In this document: in pieces, positions 1-11,282 of the stretch
How the letters are laid out: each line of letters starts with the position of its first letter
Position numbering within the stretch: position 1 is the first letter of the stretch
Notes under the pieces: model-generated
Seen by the model: only the letters and a program-made list of their open reading frames with translations
The model's database searches: none
Told to the model about the DNA's origin: nothing
NCBI GenBank assembly: GCA_000969725.1
Contig: JXSR01S019091.1
Strand: one strand, 5' to 3'
Source: Ophiothrix spiculata
Taxonomy: Eukaryota > Echinodermata > Ophiuroidea > Amphilepidida > Ophiotrichidae
DNA: 27,179 nt
Made by a program: the position numbers and the translations under genes

Positions 1-420
1 AAAAATTGCCATAGAAAACTACAGAGATAAGCTTATCTCTCGTCAGCTAGGGGGTCCAGTTTAGTCACTTACATTGCGACTGGATACACGACTGGATATT
101 GACAAATCAATGAAGAGAACCAGTGCCGCTTGTGGCGCTGTGTTCAGTTGTAGACGGTCAATGCAAGTGAAACCACTGTGCTCTGCAAACACATTGTAAA
201 CAAAGCTATATAGATATAGATCTGATTTGATACAATTACATCTGCCCTTTTTCACAGACCAGAACATCTCTAAAACATGCTGGCATCTATTATCTAGCTG
301 CTGCTTCCAGCTAGCACTACAATCGGGCTCGACTGACAAAATCAAAAGTTTGGTTTACTGACAAGAGAGGCCCGCTCCGGTTTGGCTGTCAGTGGCTTTA
401 TATAGATCACTGTAGAGCCT
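1..420 (-). promoter_or_regulatory. Possible minus-strand promoter and transcript start region (weak)
   Basis: Read on the minus strand, a TATA-like box (CTATATAAAG, about 395-404) is followed by a GC-richer stretch and an open frame down to 61 that ends near a good splice-donor-like word, GTAAGT (about 75). The frame opens at TTG, its first ATG is about 26 codons in, and I recognise no protein in it, so it is not called as a gene. ACTGACA occurs at 332-338 and 357-363, and its inverse TGTCAGT at 387-393, giving a short stem. It could be the first exon of a coding or non-coding transcript that continues off the left edge, or a repeat fragment. The base composition is less AT-rich than what follows. 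Confidence 0.2.
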
Positions 421-3400
421 AAGTTAGTGAACCATTATAGGTGAGGGTTGCAAGTGCGACTAGCTTCCAGCAAGACCATTCAATTTGGTATATACTTCAA
501 TGTGCCTGAATTTAAGGCGCAATAATGTGTAAATTGAATCGTAAAAGCTAAATTGATTGGTTTAAGAGACACTATCATGTTCAGGTATTTTGCTAGTTGT
601 CAAGAGTTTTCTGTAAATGCAAGGCAGTGGTAATTGTATCAAACTCCTTGATAATCAAACTTTTCGAAATATCAGCAATTAAAAGTAAAAGTCATTGAAC
701 TATATTGTAGTTTAACGTGCTCCTTTAAACCTAAACAATGCAAGATTTCATCTTGTGTCAATAATGTAGACTTGAGTCCAACTCAATAGAAGAAGAAATT
801 CGACTCGAGCTCACCTTAATATAAAATGTCACACAAGTAAAGATTTGGATATCTTTAAGCGTACTTTCAATCATCACGCTGTTCCCGTAAGGTTAAATTT
901 AACTGTGATTTTATATAATTACATCTACCTCGCGCACTTACTGGAAACTCTTGAAATCCATTACACATGTCTTGAACATGACAGTATCACTTCAACCAAT
1001 CTCGTCACGTTTGTATCCTGAGTTGAATTACACATTATAGAGTCTTGTTTCAGATTCTTCCTAAAGAGAATTGAAATAGGTTTTCACTAGGTTAGCATCA
1101 CATGCAACACAATAGTGTTTTTGTTGTAGTAAAAAGCTGTTTGGTGCCAGGTAAAAATAAATAAGAAAACAGCCTCTTAATTTTAATGTAAATTTATTCC
1201 TATTTGAAAAAAAAAATACAGCAATAACATTTTCAAAGCCACCGTCCTTTTTTACTAACGAGATGGTGGAATGTAGATATCACTGCGAGTTTTTGCTTAC
1301 TTACCAATGGCAAACTATCACTACATTTCGCATATATAAGTCTCTGAATTATGATTTGATCTTCATTTTGATTTCGTTAACTGAGACTTCTTACAAATAG
1401 CGCCAACAATTGTCGTCATCAAGGTTGACGCTTTTTGTTTTTCTTAATCTCAAATAATTACGCAGTATGGTTTTGTTAAGCTATTGCCAGATTAATTGTA
1501 GCACAAATAAGTATTAAGGAATTTCAATTCAGGTGAACGTCATGATAATTTAGGTATCAAATACTAACAACAGCAAGGGCAACATAAAAACAAGTTTTTT
1601 ACACTAAAATTAATGGTCAAGTTGTTTAACGAAATTGTTTTTGCTAACACTAAAAAATACTGTCATTTTCACGAGCGAGACAGCGGAATGTAAAGTTAAC
1701 TGAACACATGTCTATTAAGACTAAATATTAAACTTTACAAGTGACTTAACTTCGATGGATAACTACAAATTGGTGTCAAAAGACTACTTCGAAGAGATTG
1801 ACGCATTTTCGGGGTTTTTCAGATTTTGTGCTTGATACTTTAATTACAAATCATATTGTATGATATGGTTTTAATTTGTAATAATAATGTAATAAGGTCG
1901 AGCTGTTTATCCTGCCAAAATGGCTGAGCACTTTGAGCTCTTTTTTTCTCTGCAGAAATTTTTTGTTGATTTTATCGTGTTAAAATATATTTATCCTGAT
2001 CTTTAAGAATCATTAATTTATGTTGTAAAAATGGGTCATGTCAATCCTACTTTTAGATGATCTAATTATTCAAAGTAGAACTAATATGTTAGGCTGATGT
2101 CCACGAGATAACAATATCGTTGGGATTTCAAGTAGCGCGTATACATATCATCAGCTTAGAATTGTTAAAACATAAATTTCAGATATCATGATTATAGGCC
2201 TACTATATAATTATTATCGTTACTTATTATTTATTCTTTAATAATATTGCGATCAGATAATTTAATGACTAACACTTAACAGTTCTCAATTTTCTAATCA
2301 CCATAGTCATTGTCAGCATTTCACCTACGCATTAACAAGGACATTTTTAACAAAATATTTAAGCAGGTTATATAAGCATACTGTAAGCAGATTACATGAT
2401 TGTATTAATTATGTGCTAATAATTGTAAAAAACATTATCAGTTACATCCAAAGATAAGTATAGCAAATTTAACGATAGTATCAATGGTGCAAGAAGGAAT
2501 GAAACTAATGAACCCAGTAACGCTTAGCAGTTATTAGTTTTCTTATCACCATTTTAATGCCAACCAGTCACTTACGTGACAATGAATCTCTCATTTCCCT
2601 TTGCAATACGAGTTTACAATGCGATTCTTTCCAACATCATTTCCTCGCTCATGTTAAATGGATAACCAGTTCCTCCTATCAGATAAAGTACTGTTGTCCA
2701 TTACTATCTCAATGCGCCAACTAATTACTCAATTTTGTCAAATGCACCTGCTGATTATATTGAACCAACAAAACTGTTATTTACGTACACTCTAGAGATT
2801 CATTTAAAAATACCCGACGGCAATATGTGCTTCTTTTGGGATGTAATAACTAGACTGACCAAGCACAAAAAATTATTAGAACCAGCAGTTTAATATATAC
2901 ATGTACACGATGAAAAATCAATAATCAACGTAATTGAATTATTCTACCCCTTCAGTTCTTATGTCTGATTTGGTGGCTATTTTATATCTTTATTACAAAA
3001 CGTAATGCAATAAAAAAAAAGCAATTTAGGATAAATAATTTTGAAATGCGTAATAATCGAACAGGCAAATAACACCTGCCTAGAGAGAGACTCAATTTCC
3101 TCTCCATTAACATCAGTTAATCAGCTACAAGGTACATTATAAGATACATTAGAAGATTATTTCAGAAAACTCTTACAAGAATAAGCAATCAATTACAAGT
3201 TATTTCCTGCCTTCAGCAGCAATGGCTGATTAAAATAGACAAATCAGGCAAATTCATTAATTTACAAAAGTACTACGATGTGTATAAATAAGTAATTTTG
3301 AGCAGAAACTTGACTGGTGAAATCAATTAGTTTAATAATGTGAAATGAACTCGAGATATTACAACATCAATAGATCATTAAATAAGATATTTAATTCCGT

Positions 3401-4593
3401 CTCTTTTTCTTTTATAGGGATTTGTGTTGATAATAGTAAGCACGATTAAAAATTAAGACTTTTTGGAGACATCTATATTTCTGTATTATTTCTTTCCTTT
3501 ATTTTTTGTTTTCTTTTTATATATATCGTTACTTCATTGTAACACTCAAAATCCTTGTTCGTTAGAAATGTTGGCTATAGTAATAACTGTTTTTCTCGTA
3601 GATTCTGAGAAACAATTATGTGATTTATAATGTTCAGATCAAATGATTTAGTTCAATAAAATGAATAAAGAATCATTACAAATTTAGGTCTTTGTTCTTT
3701 TCATTACCAATTTTACAAACAAAAGATAGTGTAAATATATCAAAGTGTTTAGAGGGATGTAGTTTTGAAAAATGAATGGACAAAATGCTACAGACCAGAT
3801 ATATTTATATATATTTAACCTTTTACAATAGATCCACGACTATGCTTGTTTTTATCGGATGTTCATCTAAGCCGGGTTTCTCTTTATATTTGGCCAGGTG
3901 CAGGTTGATGTAACAAACGTATATATTTTACACTTTTTATAAGTCAAGCATTGAGGCTGATATGGTTTTTCACTATAGACCTATAAAAGCGTTATAAGAA
4001 TCAGCTAAAAATTGAAAAGTACTTAAGAATCTTTCCAAGATATTCATAAATTGTGATATCGTCCCAGTATGCAGTATATCATAAGTCAAACTACTAAGAC
4101 ACCGAACTTGTTCCACCCACCTAACGCCATGTTTTTTTCCATTAGACAATTTATAAAGAAATACATACCGTGACATTCTCCATAAATTGTACGGCCAGCT
4201 CATATACTCTATTATATGCTCATATCATGCTTGTGGAAAAGATAGCTAAAGTGTTGGCCTAAAGATTGTGTGAGGCAGAATTTTAATATTAAGATTTTGA
4301 GTAGGTAAACCTATATGAAAAAATAAAACTAGAACGCAATACTTTAATTTTTATTCAATGTATAATTTTAACTCAACTCATGATATTACATTTCTGACTC
4401 ATGTGTAGTTTGTAATGATCAATAAATGAAGAGCTTATTTTCAAACTGAGTTTAGTCCATCCACCTTCAATATTAATATTTTCATAGAAATTGGTAGTGC
4501 ACATGATAAAGTATCTAGTAATAAGTGTCTGAAACAATCGCATGCAAAATTTGACTTCTTTTCCAAAACGTGTTAAGCCCAACCTGGATGACA
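421..4593. other. AT-rich non-coding spacer
   Basis: No exon, RNA gene or clear mobile element is visible here. The stretch is AT-rich with many short A and T runs. Small features only: a hairpin-like pair ATTACAAA/TTTGTAAT around 1845-1882, a weakly similar pair of segments near 1255-1440 and 1660-1810, and AT-repeat-like sequence around 3800-3820. Open frames at 3973-4203 and 4373-4663 (minus) have no recognisable domain and a composition typical of random AT-rich DNA. Confidence 0.6.
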
Positions 4594-4620
4594 TGTGACC
4601 AGTCTGTCCCAGTACGCACA

Positions 4621-4655
4621 GCCGTAACATTTGTTTGTTACGGCTCACCGTAACA
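4621..4655. repeat. Overlapping palindromes, left arm
   Basis: GCCGTAACA (4621-4629) pairs with TGTTACGGC (4636-4644). The same TGTTACGG (4636-4643) pairs again with CCGTAACA (4648-4655). Two alternative hairpins therefore share one strand. The mirror image, with one mismatch, lies at 5333-5366 in the right arm. Confidence 0.85.
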
Positions 4656-5048
4656 TAATACACTATCTGACGAATTCATATGTTAACACGGTTTTTTTTA
4701 GTACCATATTGACGCGAAATACGACGTTAGACGCAATATTTGTTAAAAAGATTGATACAGTGCCTTCCAATCATGCACTCGAGCATCACAAACCGAAATG
4801 GTCGGCTTCGAAGGTTGTGCTCATCAAAAATGATCAAGAAAGTGGTCAGAATTCCATGTTAAATTAGACCACTTTTAGAGTGGATTTACCATGGAAAAAA
4901 TCAATTTTAGGCAAGTTTTTCATTGTACATAGATGCTTCATAATGTGATTTGCATATACGACGGGTCTGGTTTTTTTTTTCAGGGTGGGTCTAGGTTTTT
5001 TTTTGAAAATTGAAAGTTCCCCAAGATAAGAGAAAATGGCGATTCGAT

Positions 5049-5098
5049 TGTTACGGTCTAGCCGTAACATTCGTCAATGTTACGGTCTAGCCGTAACA
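5049..5098. repeat. Two tandem 21-bp palindromes
   Basis: TGTTACGG-TCTAG-CCGTAACA occurs twice, at 5049-5069 and 5078-5098, separated by 8 bp. Both copies have perfect 8-bp arms and the same 5-bp centre. The words match those in the terminal arms of the surrounding element, so they look like internal sub-terminal repeats, the kind of site a transposase could bind. That role is an inference. Confidence 0.85.
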
Positions 5099-5523
5099 TT
5101 TGATTATGTAACATTTAGCTGAGATCTTATAGCTATAGCGCTTGATCGGTCGAATGGGTAAGGTAATTATTATAACAATACCGGGGTAGTGGTTGAACAC
5201 GATGATGAATAGGGATTATTTTTGCTTCGTATCTCGTTAGCTATAATCATCTCACACATTTGTTTGATACGCATATTACCTGACCTTACGTGACCTTAAG
5301 CATGGGTCAACGCCAGCGACAGGGTATGTAAATGTTACGGTGAGCCATAACAAACAATGTTACGGCTGTGCGTTCCGGGAAAGACTGGTGACTGATGCTG
5401 TTTTATTGTAAATAAGTGGTTTTTTTTTCAAAACAGCCATAGGTCCTTATCAGTATAAAGTAGTAAAGCGTCATGATATTGATATAATAAATCCATAATC
5501 AAGTAAGGTACGTTTTTAATTTA

Positions 5524-5600
5524 ATCGTATTTGTATTTGTATTTATTTGGTTCACAACATCGTGGCCCGAAGGCCAAATTACATGTGATTACAATATTTA
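5524..5600 (-). mobile_element. Possible 3' tail of a truncated retroposon
   Basis: On the minus strand the segment ends in a short A-rich iteration (AAATACAAATACAAATAC) after a more complex GGCCTTCGGGCCACG stretch. Such simple A-rich iterations are usual at the 3' ends of LINE or SINE copies in invertebrates. No reverse-transcriptase fragment is visible upstream, and I found no target duplication, so this is tentative. Confidence 0.25.
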
Positions 5601-5632
5601 CACAATAAAATGGTTTGACATATAAATATCTA

Positions 5633-5852
5633 CACTCTTAAAAAGAAAGGATCAAATTGATTCGATAAAGTATCAAATATGAGCTTACCCTTTTCCGGAT
5701 CAATTTTGATCCAAATTCTCCTCAAATGTGATCCTTTTTTGATCCGAAAAGGATCAAATTTTAGGAGAATTTGGATCAAAAATGATCCGGAAAAGGGTAA
5801 GCTCATATTTGATACTTTATCGGTTCAATGTGATCCTTTCTTTTTAAGAGTG
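5633..5852. mobile_element. Palindromic MITE with TA target duplication
   Basis: The whole 220 bp is a near-perfect palindrome. The left arm begins CACTCTTAAAAAGAAAGG and the right arm ends with its exact complement, and similarity continues to the centre near 5740. TA flanks both ends (5631-5632 and 5853-5854), as expected for the Tc1/mariner superfamily and some relatives. GGATCA/TGATCC words recur along both arms (for example 5649, 5697, 5707, 5730). It has no coding capacity and would need a transposase from elsewhere. The few arm mismatches suggest a fairly recent copy. The superfamily assignment rests only on the TA duplication. Confidence 0.9.
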
Positions 5853-5854
5853 TA

Positions 5855-6780
5855 GAAACAATTAAATTTGAAAATATTACATAATTAAAATACAATTTCA
5901 ACTTATTGCACATATATAAAATACCATTTGTAAAATACACTAAAATCTGGATTGCATGACATGATATATTGCACCATAATAAAAGCAAAAAAATTAATTT
6001 AATTTGCCCATCAAATGGCACAAAAATATATAGACTTGATAGGTACCCCAACCAAATTATATGTTCCTTCCCACACTATCCTTTTAACCTTTTTTTCTTC
6101 ATACATCAAGAGATACTATTGTTTAGATGCAGTTCATATCTATTAATAAATTGAAACCTCAGTGGTCTTTAATTTCCCTGTAGCAGGTGCAACTTTGTAA
6201 ACGAGACTTATTAATTTTCAGCCGACATCTAATCTATGTGATTTTAAAAAGAAATTATACGTTTATGAATAACATTGAGGAAAGCGCCAGACACTATGTG
6301 TGTTAGTTCATCTTGTTTGGAAGGAGACAATGACAGTTGGATATTTAAGAGAATAATTTGATTATCAACTATTCATCACAGCCAGGTTTAAAACGAAAGC
6401 TAATGACACAAAATAAACATAAACAGAATATACGATGAGCTCAGTTGCAAAACGTGCCAAGTCTATCCGATATCAAAATATTGGTATATGTATAATATCA
6501 ACCAATGATGCCACGCGCAAATGTCCGTATAAGAAAAAGATTTTGGATTTACCACGTTTTACCACTAAACTCTTCAACATATATTTTATAATTTATTGTT
6601 ACCTAGAATGTCATTTTAGTAACTTAATTATTAGTTTGTAATTATACAAATACAGCATGGATTCAGAAGAAAAAATCTCAGCCAAACAGCATCGACAATA
6701 CATTTGTTTTACTACATCTCGGAAGAGTCACAATTTAATTTTGAAATAAATATAACAGTGCAAAAATCACTATTGTCACT
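5855..6780. other. AT-rich non-coding spacer
   Basis: Nothing convincing is seen on either strand. The open frames at 5803-6051 (minus), 5969-6154 and 6435-6641 are short, low-complexity and without known motifs. The first one overlaps the MITE. Confidence 0.55.
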
Positions 6781-7020
6781 ATTGTACGATTTCAAAAGTT
6801 AAGGTGACAAATTGTTCGCCTTGGATCAGCGATCAAAAGTGTCAATGGTGACCCCTTCGTCCAGCCTTTTCCTGGGGATCAAAGATAAAAAAATAGGTCA
6901 AATTTTAAACTTTGTCCGATTTCGAAGGTTACGGTGTCAATGTTTGTCCAGGACCGACGATAAAATATGTTATTTGTGATACCGTCGTCTGACCTTTTTA
7001 TGGTACCTTTGACGCGATTA
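6781..7020. repeat. Diverged tandem duplication, about 130-bp period
   Basis: The segment from 6781 (TTGTACGATTTCAAAAGTTA) recurs from 6911 (TTGTCCGATTTCGAAGGTTA) and the similarity continues through the downstream GTGACC..CGTCCAGCC part of each unit. The two units are clearly related but strongly diverged, pointing to an old duplication. No open frame spans both copies. Confidence 0.6.
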
Positions 7021-7899
7021 TATGCATATTATACATGAAGAAGTCCTATGGAACAAAAAGGGCAATGTGCAGGTTTTCTGTCTCTGAACTAAGTCTAGTG
7101 TAGCTTGTTTTTATAACACCCTCATACATACATTAACTCTTAAAACAAGATCGATAAACTATTATTTTCTTATTGTAAGTAATTAAGCTCTTTCATTCGA
7201 TCCCTTTGCAGTTATGATTTCAAAACTTTCAAAAACGATACATATTTCTCTTCTTACTTCTATGCATGATCATGAGTGTATCGATTTTCAATATAACATT
7301 ATAATGTTGAGATACGTTTAATTGTGACGCTCTGATATCTTAGAAGTGTTGAGTGCAAAATGAAAAGATTAAATATTGATCAAAAACTGAACTACATGTT
7401 ATGCCCTGCAGATCCTATGTTATGTTATTGACTCTTTGATATTTGATTCTTCAAAAATATCGGATCCAAACTACTACGATTAAATTAAATAGCATTGTCC
7501 ATATCGCAATAATAATTGCTTTCATGTCTTAATTAATGAACATTGTTCTCTTATACGTGTAGCATTGAGCAGTTTTGTGTCTTTCAAGTTCCAATAACTT
7601 GAAAAATAATTAAGAAAAGTTAATGCAGTATTTGTCAATTATAGACGCAATATACATTTCATAAATTGACCGACTAAACAAATTAAACGCCGTAATGGAT
7701 TGGTTATTGTTTGGGCAATGTTTGTGCCAAAGTAGACGTGCTTTTGAAAGTAACAAGAGAAAGACAGACCATTAAAGAAAATAATCATTGATTGTACAGC
7801 ATTATCAGATAGTATATCCATTAAGATCCATTACGCCCACCGAAAGCTGTTTACCTTTACATGGATATGATACAAAGGTCTAATAAGATCGATGATAAC
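7021..7899. other. AT-rich non-coding spacer
   Basis: No gene, repeat unit or RNA gene is recognised. The 60-codon frame on the minus strand at 7639-7821 has no known motif. Confidence 0.55.
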
Positions 7900-7960
7900 G
7901 AGAGATAGAGATAGAGAAAGAATAAGAGATGGAGGGACAGAGAGTGAGAGAAGGAGAGAT
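7900..7960. repeat. GA-rich (purine) simple repeat
   Basis: An impure GAGA/GATAGA tract gives one strand that is almost entirely purine. It creates the Leu/Ser-rich minus-strand frame at 7831-8070, which is an artefact. GAGA tracts can be bound by GAGA-type factors in animals or form triplex DNA, but nothing here shows a function. Confidence 0.85.
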
Positions 7961-9502
7961 AACAAAGTAAAAGTAGTTACTCTCGAGTAAAAATCTAAGT
8001 GTGGCAAATAATGTGGTATGCTAAACCATTTCCTGTTAATACAAAGGAAATACTTGTGTTTGAATAGCATTTGCTTATTATACTTTTCTGTTTTTCACAT
8101 GTTCAGTCTGTTGAAAATTGAAAATTCATAATATTTCTCTTCAGGTCAATCAGTTATGTTGTATTTTCAAAAGAATTAACAAGCCGTGAGGTCCTTTCAA
8201 CTGAATAAAACAGTGTCCCTTTCCAGATAATTGAAATAATTAAGAATTAATTATAATTTAACATGAAATACATGAAGCTCTTCTTTTCACCAGAGAGGAA
8301 CTCGAGCCAAAAGCCCGACTAGAAGACAAACTCCTAAGTAGAAGTCTAATTCATTTGATGCTTCCCTAAATCTAATTTTTGATACTTGCAGACCTCTTCC
8401 TAAAATATGAGGCCTGTTTTTGAAAGTCATTCAGGTATAGATGAAGAAACTAAAAGCAACATATCAAAACTCTTTAATCAAGACTTTGTGACGCTCATAG
8501 TGATTTGTTTTATAATAACAGTACATGAAATTATTTGTTGGTTTTAATATGTGTTTTTCGAGATAAAATCGATGTTGAAAAACACAAATTTTATCCGTTC
8601 TTTTTTAAAATGGTACCTATGTTTCAGTTAATACCTCTCTCTTGATATTTTGGAGTCTTTTAACTATGGTTTGGACAAAACACTTTCACTTACGCATTAT
8701 ATACAGTGTAAGTGTTGAGAGCATTTTTGTAAGGATAAGGATGGCGCTCTAATGTATCAAACAATATGTGTTACGATTCAGGAATGGGCGACAAGCAAAG
8801 TGTTTTTCTCTATATGTAGTTGTATTTGCCATCGAATTGATGTCATAATTGGCAACCGGTCCAAATTGTTGACGTGGCTCTTTATTTCACGTGACATTAT
8901 TTTGAATGTTTCATCTGAAAACTTCAGCACCAAAGACATGTTATGTAATAGCCATGAGCCGTGTGTATACATAATCACTTCAAGAGCTAAGTAAGTTCAA
9001 CTGTGTTTTGAAAACCGATGATGCCAAACAAGTTTCAATAAGTCTGCTCTTTTAGACTTTAAATAGTATTTTGTTAAAACATTCGAGTAGGTGTTTCAAA
9101 AGTACAAGCCGGTTAAAAAATGTTGGCTGTCTACAATACAGTAGGAGATTTTTGTATATCATAAAAAACACTCAATAATATTAGGTCTATTGAATTTCCT
9201 TAAACAGCTACACAATCATATTATCCGAAAGTCATCTAAACTTTAGTGATAGAGGATACGTACGAGATTTGAAACGTGACACAAAGCAAGTTAAGTAATT
9301 AAAACATATCTTGTTTTTCACAATATTTTATCAGGAACACATCTCAAAGTACAAAACCCATAGATTAGAGAAACTACATTATAGGAAACGAGTTAACGAA
9401 ACTGCGCTAAAATAGTAAAATGCAGAACTTTGAAGGAAAAAAATATATTTGTAAATATAATGTGATATTTTAACTTTGATGAATTTATGTGCAAGGTGCA
9501 AC
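7961..9502. other. AT-rich non-coding spacer with isolated short motifs
   Basis: No gene is recognised. A perfect TCACGTGA palindrome, a canonical E-box for bHLH-zipper factors, lies at 8887-8894. Short inverted pairs GTGTTTTT/AAAAACAC lie about 8550-8585. The 22-bp word at 8995-9016 is duplicated exactly at 24021-24042 and is annotated separately. Confidence 0.5.
8995..9016 (+). repeat. First shared block with the compact copy at 24 kb
   Basis: The 22 bp beginning GTTCAACTGTGTTTTGAAAA are identical to 24021-24042. A 22-bp exact match in AT-rich DNA could be chance or a dispersed repeat, but it lies in the correct order and orientation relative to the longer shared blocks at 11.3-20.2 kb and 24.1-25.8 kb. 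It is therefore probably the left end of the same duplication. Confidence 0.5.
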
Positions 9503-9656
9503 TCTATATGGAGGTTTGTGGAAAAATGTTCATTGTTACCATGGCAACGAGTTGCCTGAAAAAGCCATTTCATGAGCTGGTGAGATGTATTATAGTCCTC
9601 AATATTTTATGAACTAAGATTTTTCAACAAATTTTTCCACAAATACTCTCATATGG
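9503..9656. repeat. Imperfect inverted repeat enclosing an X-box
   Basis: About 26-bp arms at 9503-9528 and 9631-9656 share TTTGTGGAAAAAT and a CATATG-like outer part in opposite orientation, with a 102-bp loop. It may be a small degenerate MITE. No target duplication was found. Confidence 0.5.
9535..9548. promoter_or_regulatory. Canonical X-box (RFX-type) motif
   Basis: GTTACC-AT-GGCAAC matches the RFX consensus GTNRCC-N(0-3)-RGYAAC at every position and is palindromic. RFX factors control ciliary genes in animals. No coding exon is seen downstream within several kb, so whether it is used is unknown. It lies inside the loop of an inverted repeat, so it may travel with a repeat family. Confidence 0.5.
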
Positions 9657-10120
9657 TCCTCGAATATCTTAAAAACTTAAAAGTTTCAAGACTTTTTACC
9701 CTTCCCAGAAGCTACAAAAAATTTTGCTCACAGTTGTTAAAATTCTAAAATAGTGATAACTCGAAAAAAAAATATGCAATCCAAAATACATGTAGTTGAG
9801 TGTGGTTTAGCATACAAAATAGCCCTATAAATTTTTTTTCTTTTAAGTTAATTTGTCATAAATTTTAGTGAAATGTCATAAAAATACAAGTTTTTGTTAC
9901 TAATTTGCGGTATTGTTTTATATTAAAGAATGAGAAGCAATGGAATTTGTAACAAGTTCATCACCTAGCGATATTAACATTACCAAATACATACATAATT
10001 TCCAACTTAAAAACCAATTTTGGAACAGTATACATAATTGTTAAGGGTTGATGACCTCCATCTGCTCAGGAAAATATGAATCCTAACTATTTTTTAATCA
10101 TGAAAAGATAAATAGTTTCC
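9657..10120. other. AT-rich non-coding spacer
   Basis: No feature is recognised. The sequence is AT-rich with homopolymer runs of A and T. Confidence 0.5.
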
Positions 10121-10196
10121 ACTGGATTTGCGGGGACTCGAACCATGGATTATGGCACGGGTTAGTCATGCATTCTACCACTAATATATCAAGGAA
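10121..10196 (-). mobile_element. Degenerate tRNA-like block (SINE head or tRNA pseudogene)
   Basis: On the minus strand an A-box-like TTAGTGGTAGAATGC is followed by a possible anticodon stem GCATG/CGTGC and a good B box, GGTTCGAGTCC. These are internal RNA polymerase III promoter elements in Gly-tRNA-like spacing. The T stem and acceptor stem do not pair, so this is not a working tRNA. No SINE body or target duplication was found. Confidence 0.4.
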
Positions 10197-11282
10197 GCGT
10201 TGAGATCGTGAACTAAAATCTAAAACATAAACATTAGAGCGCCGTATTTTTCTTTTGTTTACATAAAAATTGCAATTTTTGACTCATTGAGATGCTCCAT
10301 TTGTAAGTAAATTATGCGAATGCGTATATCAGACAAAATGTAGATAATGTAGATACTAAAAACAGACAATTCACAGCTCAAACAAGGCGAACTCAGAGTC
10401 GTAATTCACGTCTGGTTTTTCGGGAAAACAACGCGGGTTTGTTACATTATCATTCAAAATCAACACAACATGTTCATAAAATATTATTTGTAATTCAATT
10501 AAAGGTATCAAGCCTACAATCTGTCAAAATTTGAAAACAGTCGCATCATTCGAACATCATAAAATCATGAGGTTTCGGCTAAATAGGCGTCAATTTTTCG
10601 AAGTAGTCTATTGACGTAATTTTGACCTTGATAATGGACGTAAAATCACTAGTAAAGTTGCATTTATAAACTAATGACTCTTTTCCATATGTACCAAAAA
10701 TTGTGATATTCTGATATGTGTAAGTAGGTAAAAATTTGCAGTAAAGAGGACGTTCAGCCAAACGGCACCCATTTAGGGACTGTAGCCTTAAAATACTTTT
10801 AAATATCAAAGGTTGAGTGTTTTCAATGTAATAATACAGGAAATAACAATTTGTGAAAATGTTTGAATTATCAAATTACGTAAATTTTATCGTCCATATC
10901 TCGAGAACTATTTGTCCGATCTGTATCAAACAAAAAGTATTTACAAGTTTAAACTCCATAGATTCTGACATGTCATTATCCTGTCCTATTTTGATGATAG
11001 TAAGAAAATTGTATGTGTAGCCCCTGCAATTAAGAATAACATACAGTGTATATCAAAAGAAACGGTTTGATTAAACTGAACAAATACAAAATGTAATTAA
11101 GTGTTGTTTGTTCTATATCTTTTAGGGAGTACCCTATTATCCATGCAATAAAGCAACCTCTCTTTAAAATCTACCATTTTTATTTTCTTGAAACTGCTCA
11201 AGGCATAATAGATTCCATTACAATATAATGAAAGATGACTAAACTTATAGCTGTTGTAATGAAACAGCGATAGTATTACACT
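10197..11282. other. Non-coding spacer between shared duplication blocks
   Basis: No gene is recognised. This stretch is absent from the compact copy, where the blocks matching 8995-9016 and 11283 are only about 60 bp apart. A run around 10890-10920 (ATATCTCGAGAAC..TTGTCCGAT) resembles one around 18925-18960 and may be a dispersed-repeat fragment. Confidence 0.45.

Larger units (their letters stand above)
4594..5393. mobile_element. 800-bp inverted-repeat (fold-back) element with CCGTAACA palindromes
   Basis: Two diverged arms of about 60 bp lie in opposite orientation: 4594-4655 and 5332-5393. Both carry, from the outside in, a GACCAGTCT-like word, CGCACAGCCGTAACA, a short AT spacer, and an inner TGTTACGG/CCGTAACA palindrome. 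The interior has two further tandem palindromes (5049-5069 and 5078-5098), a separate hairpin pair AAAGTGGTC/GACCACTTT (4839-4847 and 4867-4875), and two near-identical GGGTCTGG-plus-T-run segments around 4964-5004. No transposase frame is present, so it would be non-autonomous. I could not identify a target-site duplication, so the true ends may lie outside the arms. The family is not recognised. Confidence 0.65.

Noticed and set aside
1255..1810. Pair of similar segments about 405 bp apart
   Set aside because: Only short words agree (GGAATGTA, TTGACGC) and I could not extend the match with confidence.
5049..5098. Regular palindromes as a CRISPR array
   Set aside because: Only two identical units with an 8-bp spacer, in eukaryotic repeat-rich DNA. 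They belong to a fold-back element.
7831..8070. Leu/Ser-rich membrane-like frame
   Set aside because: It is produced by the GA-rich simple repeat read on the opposite strand.
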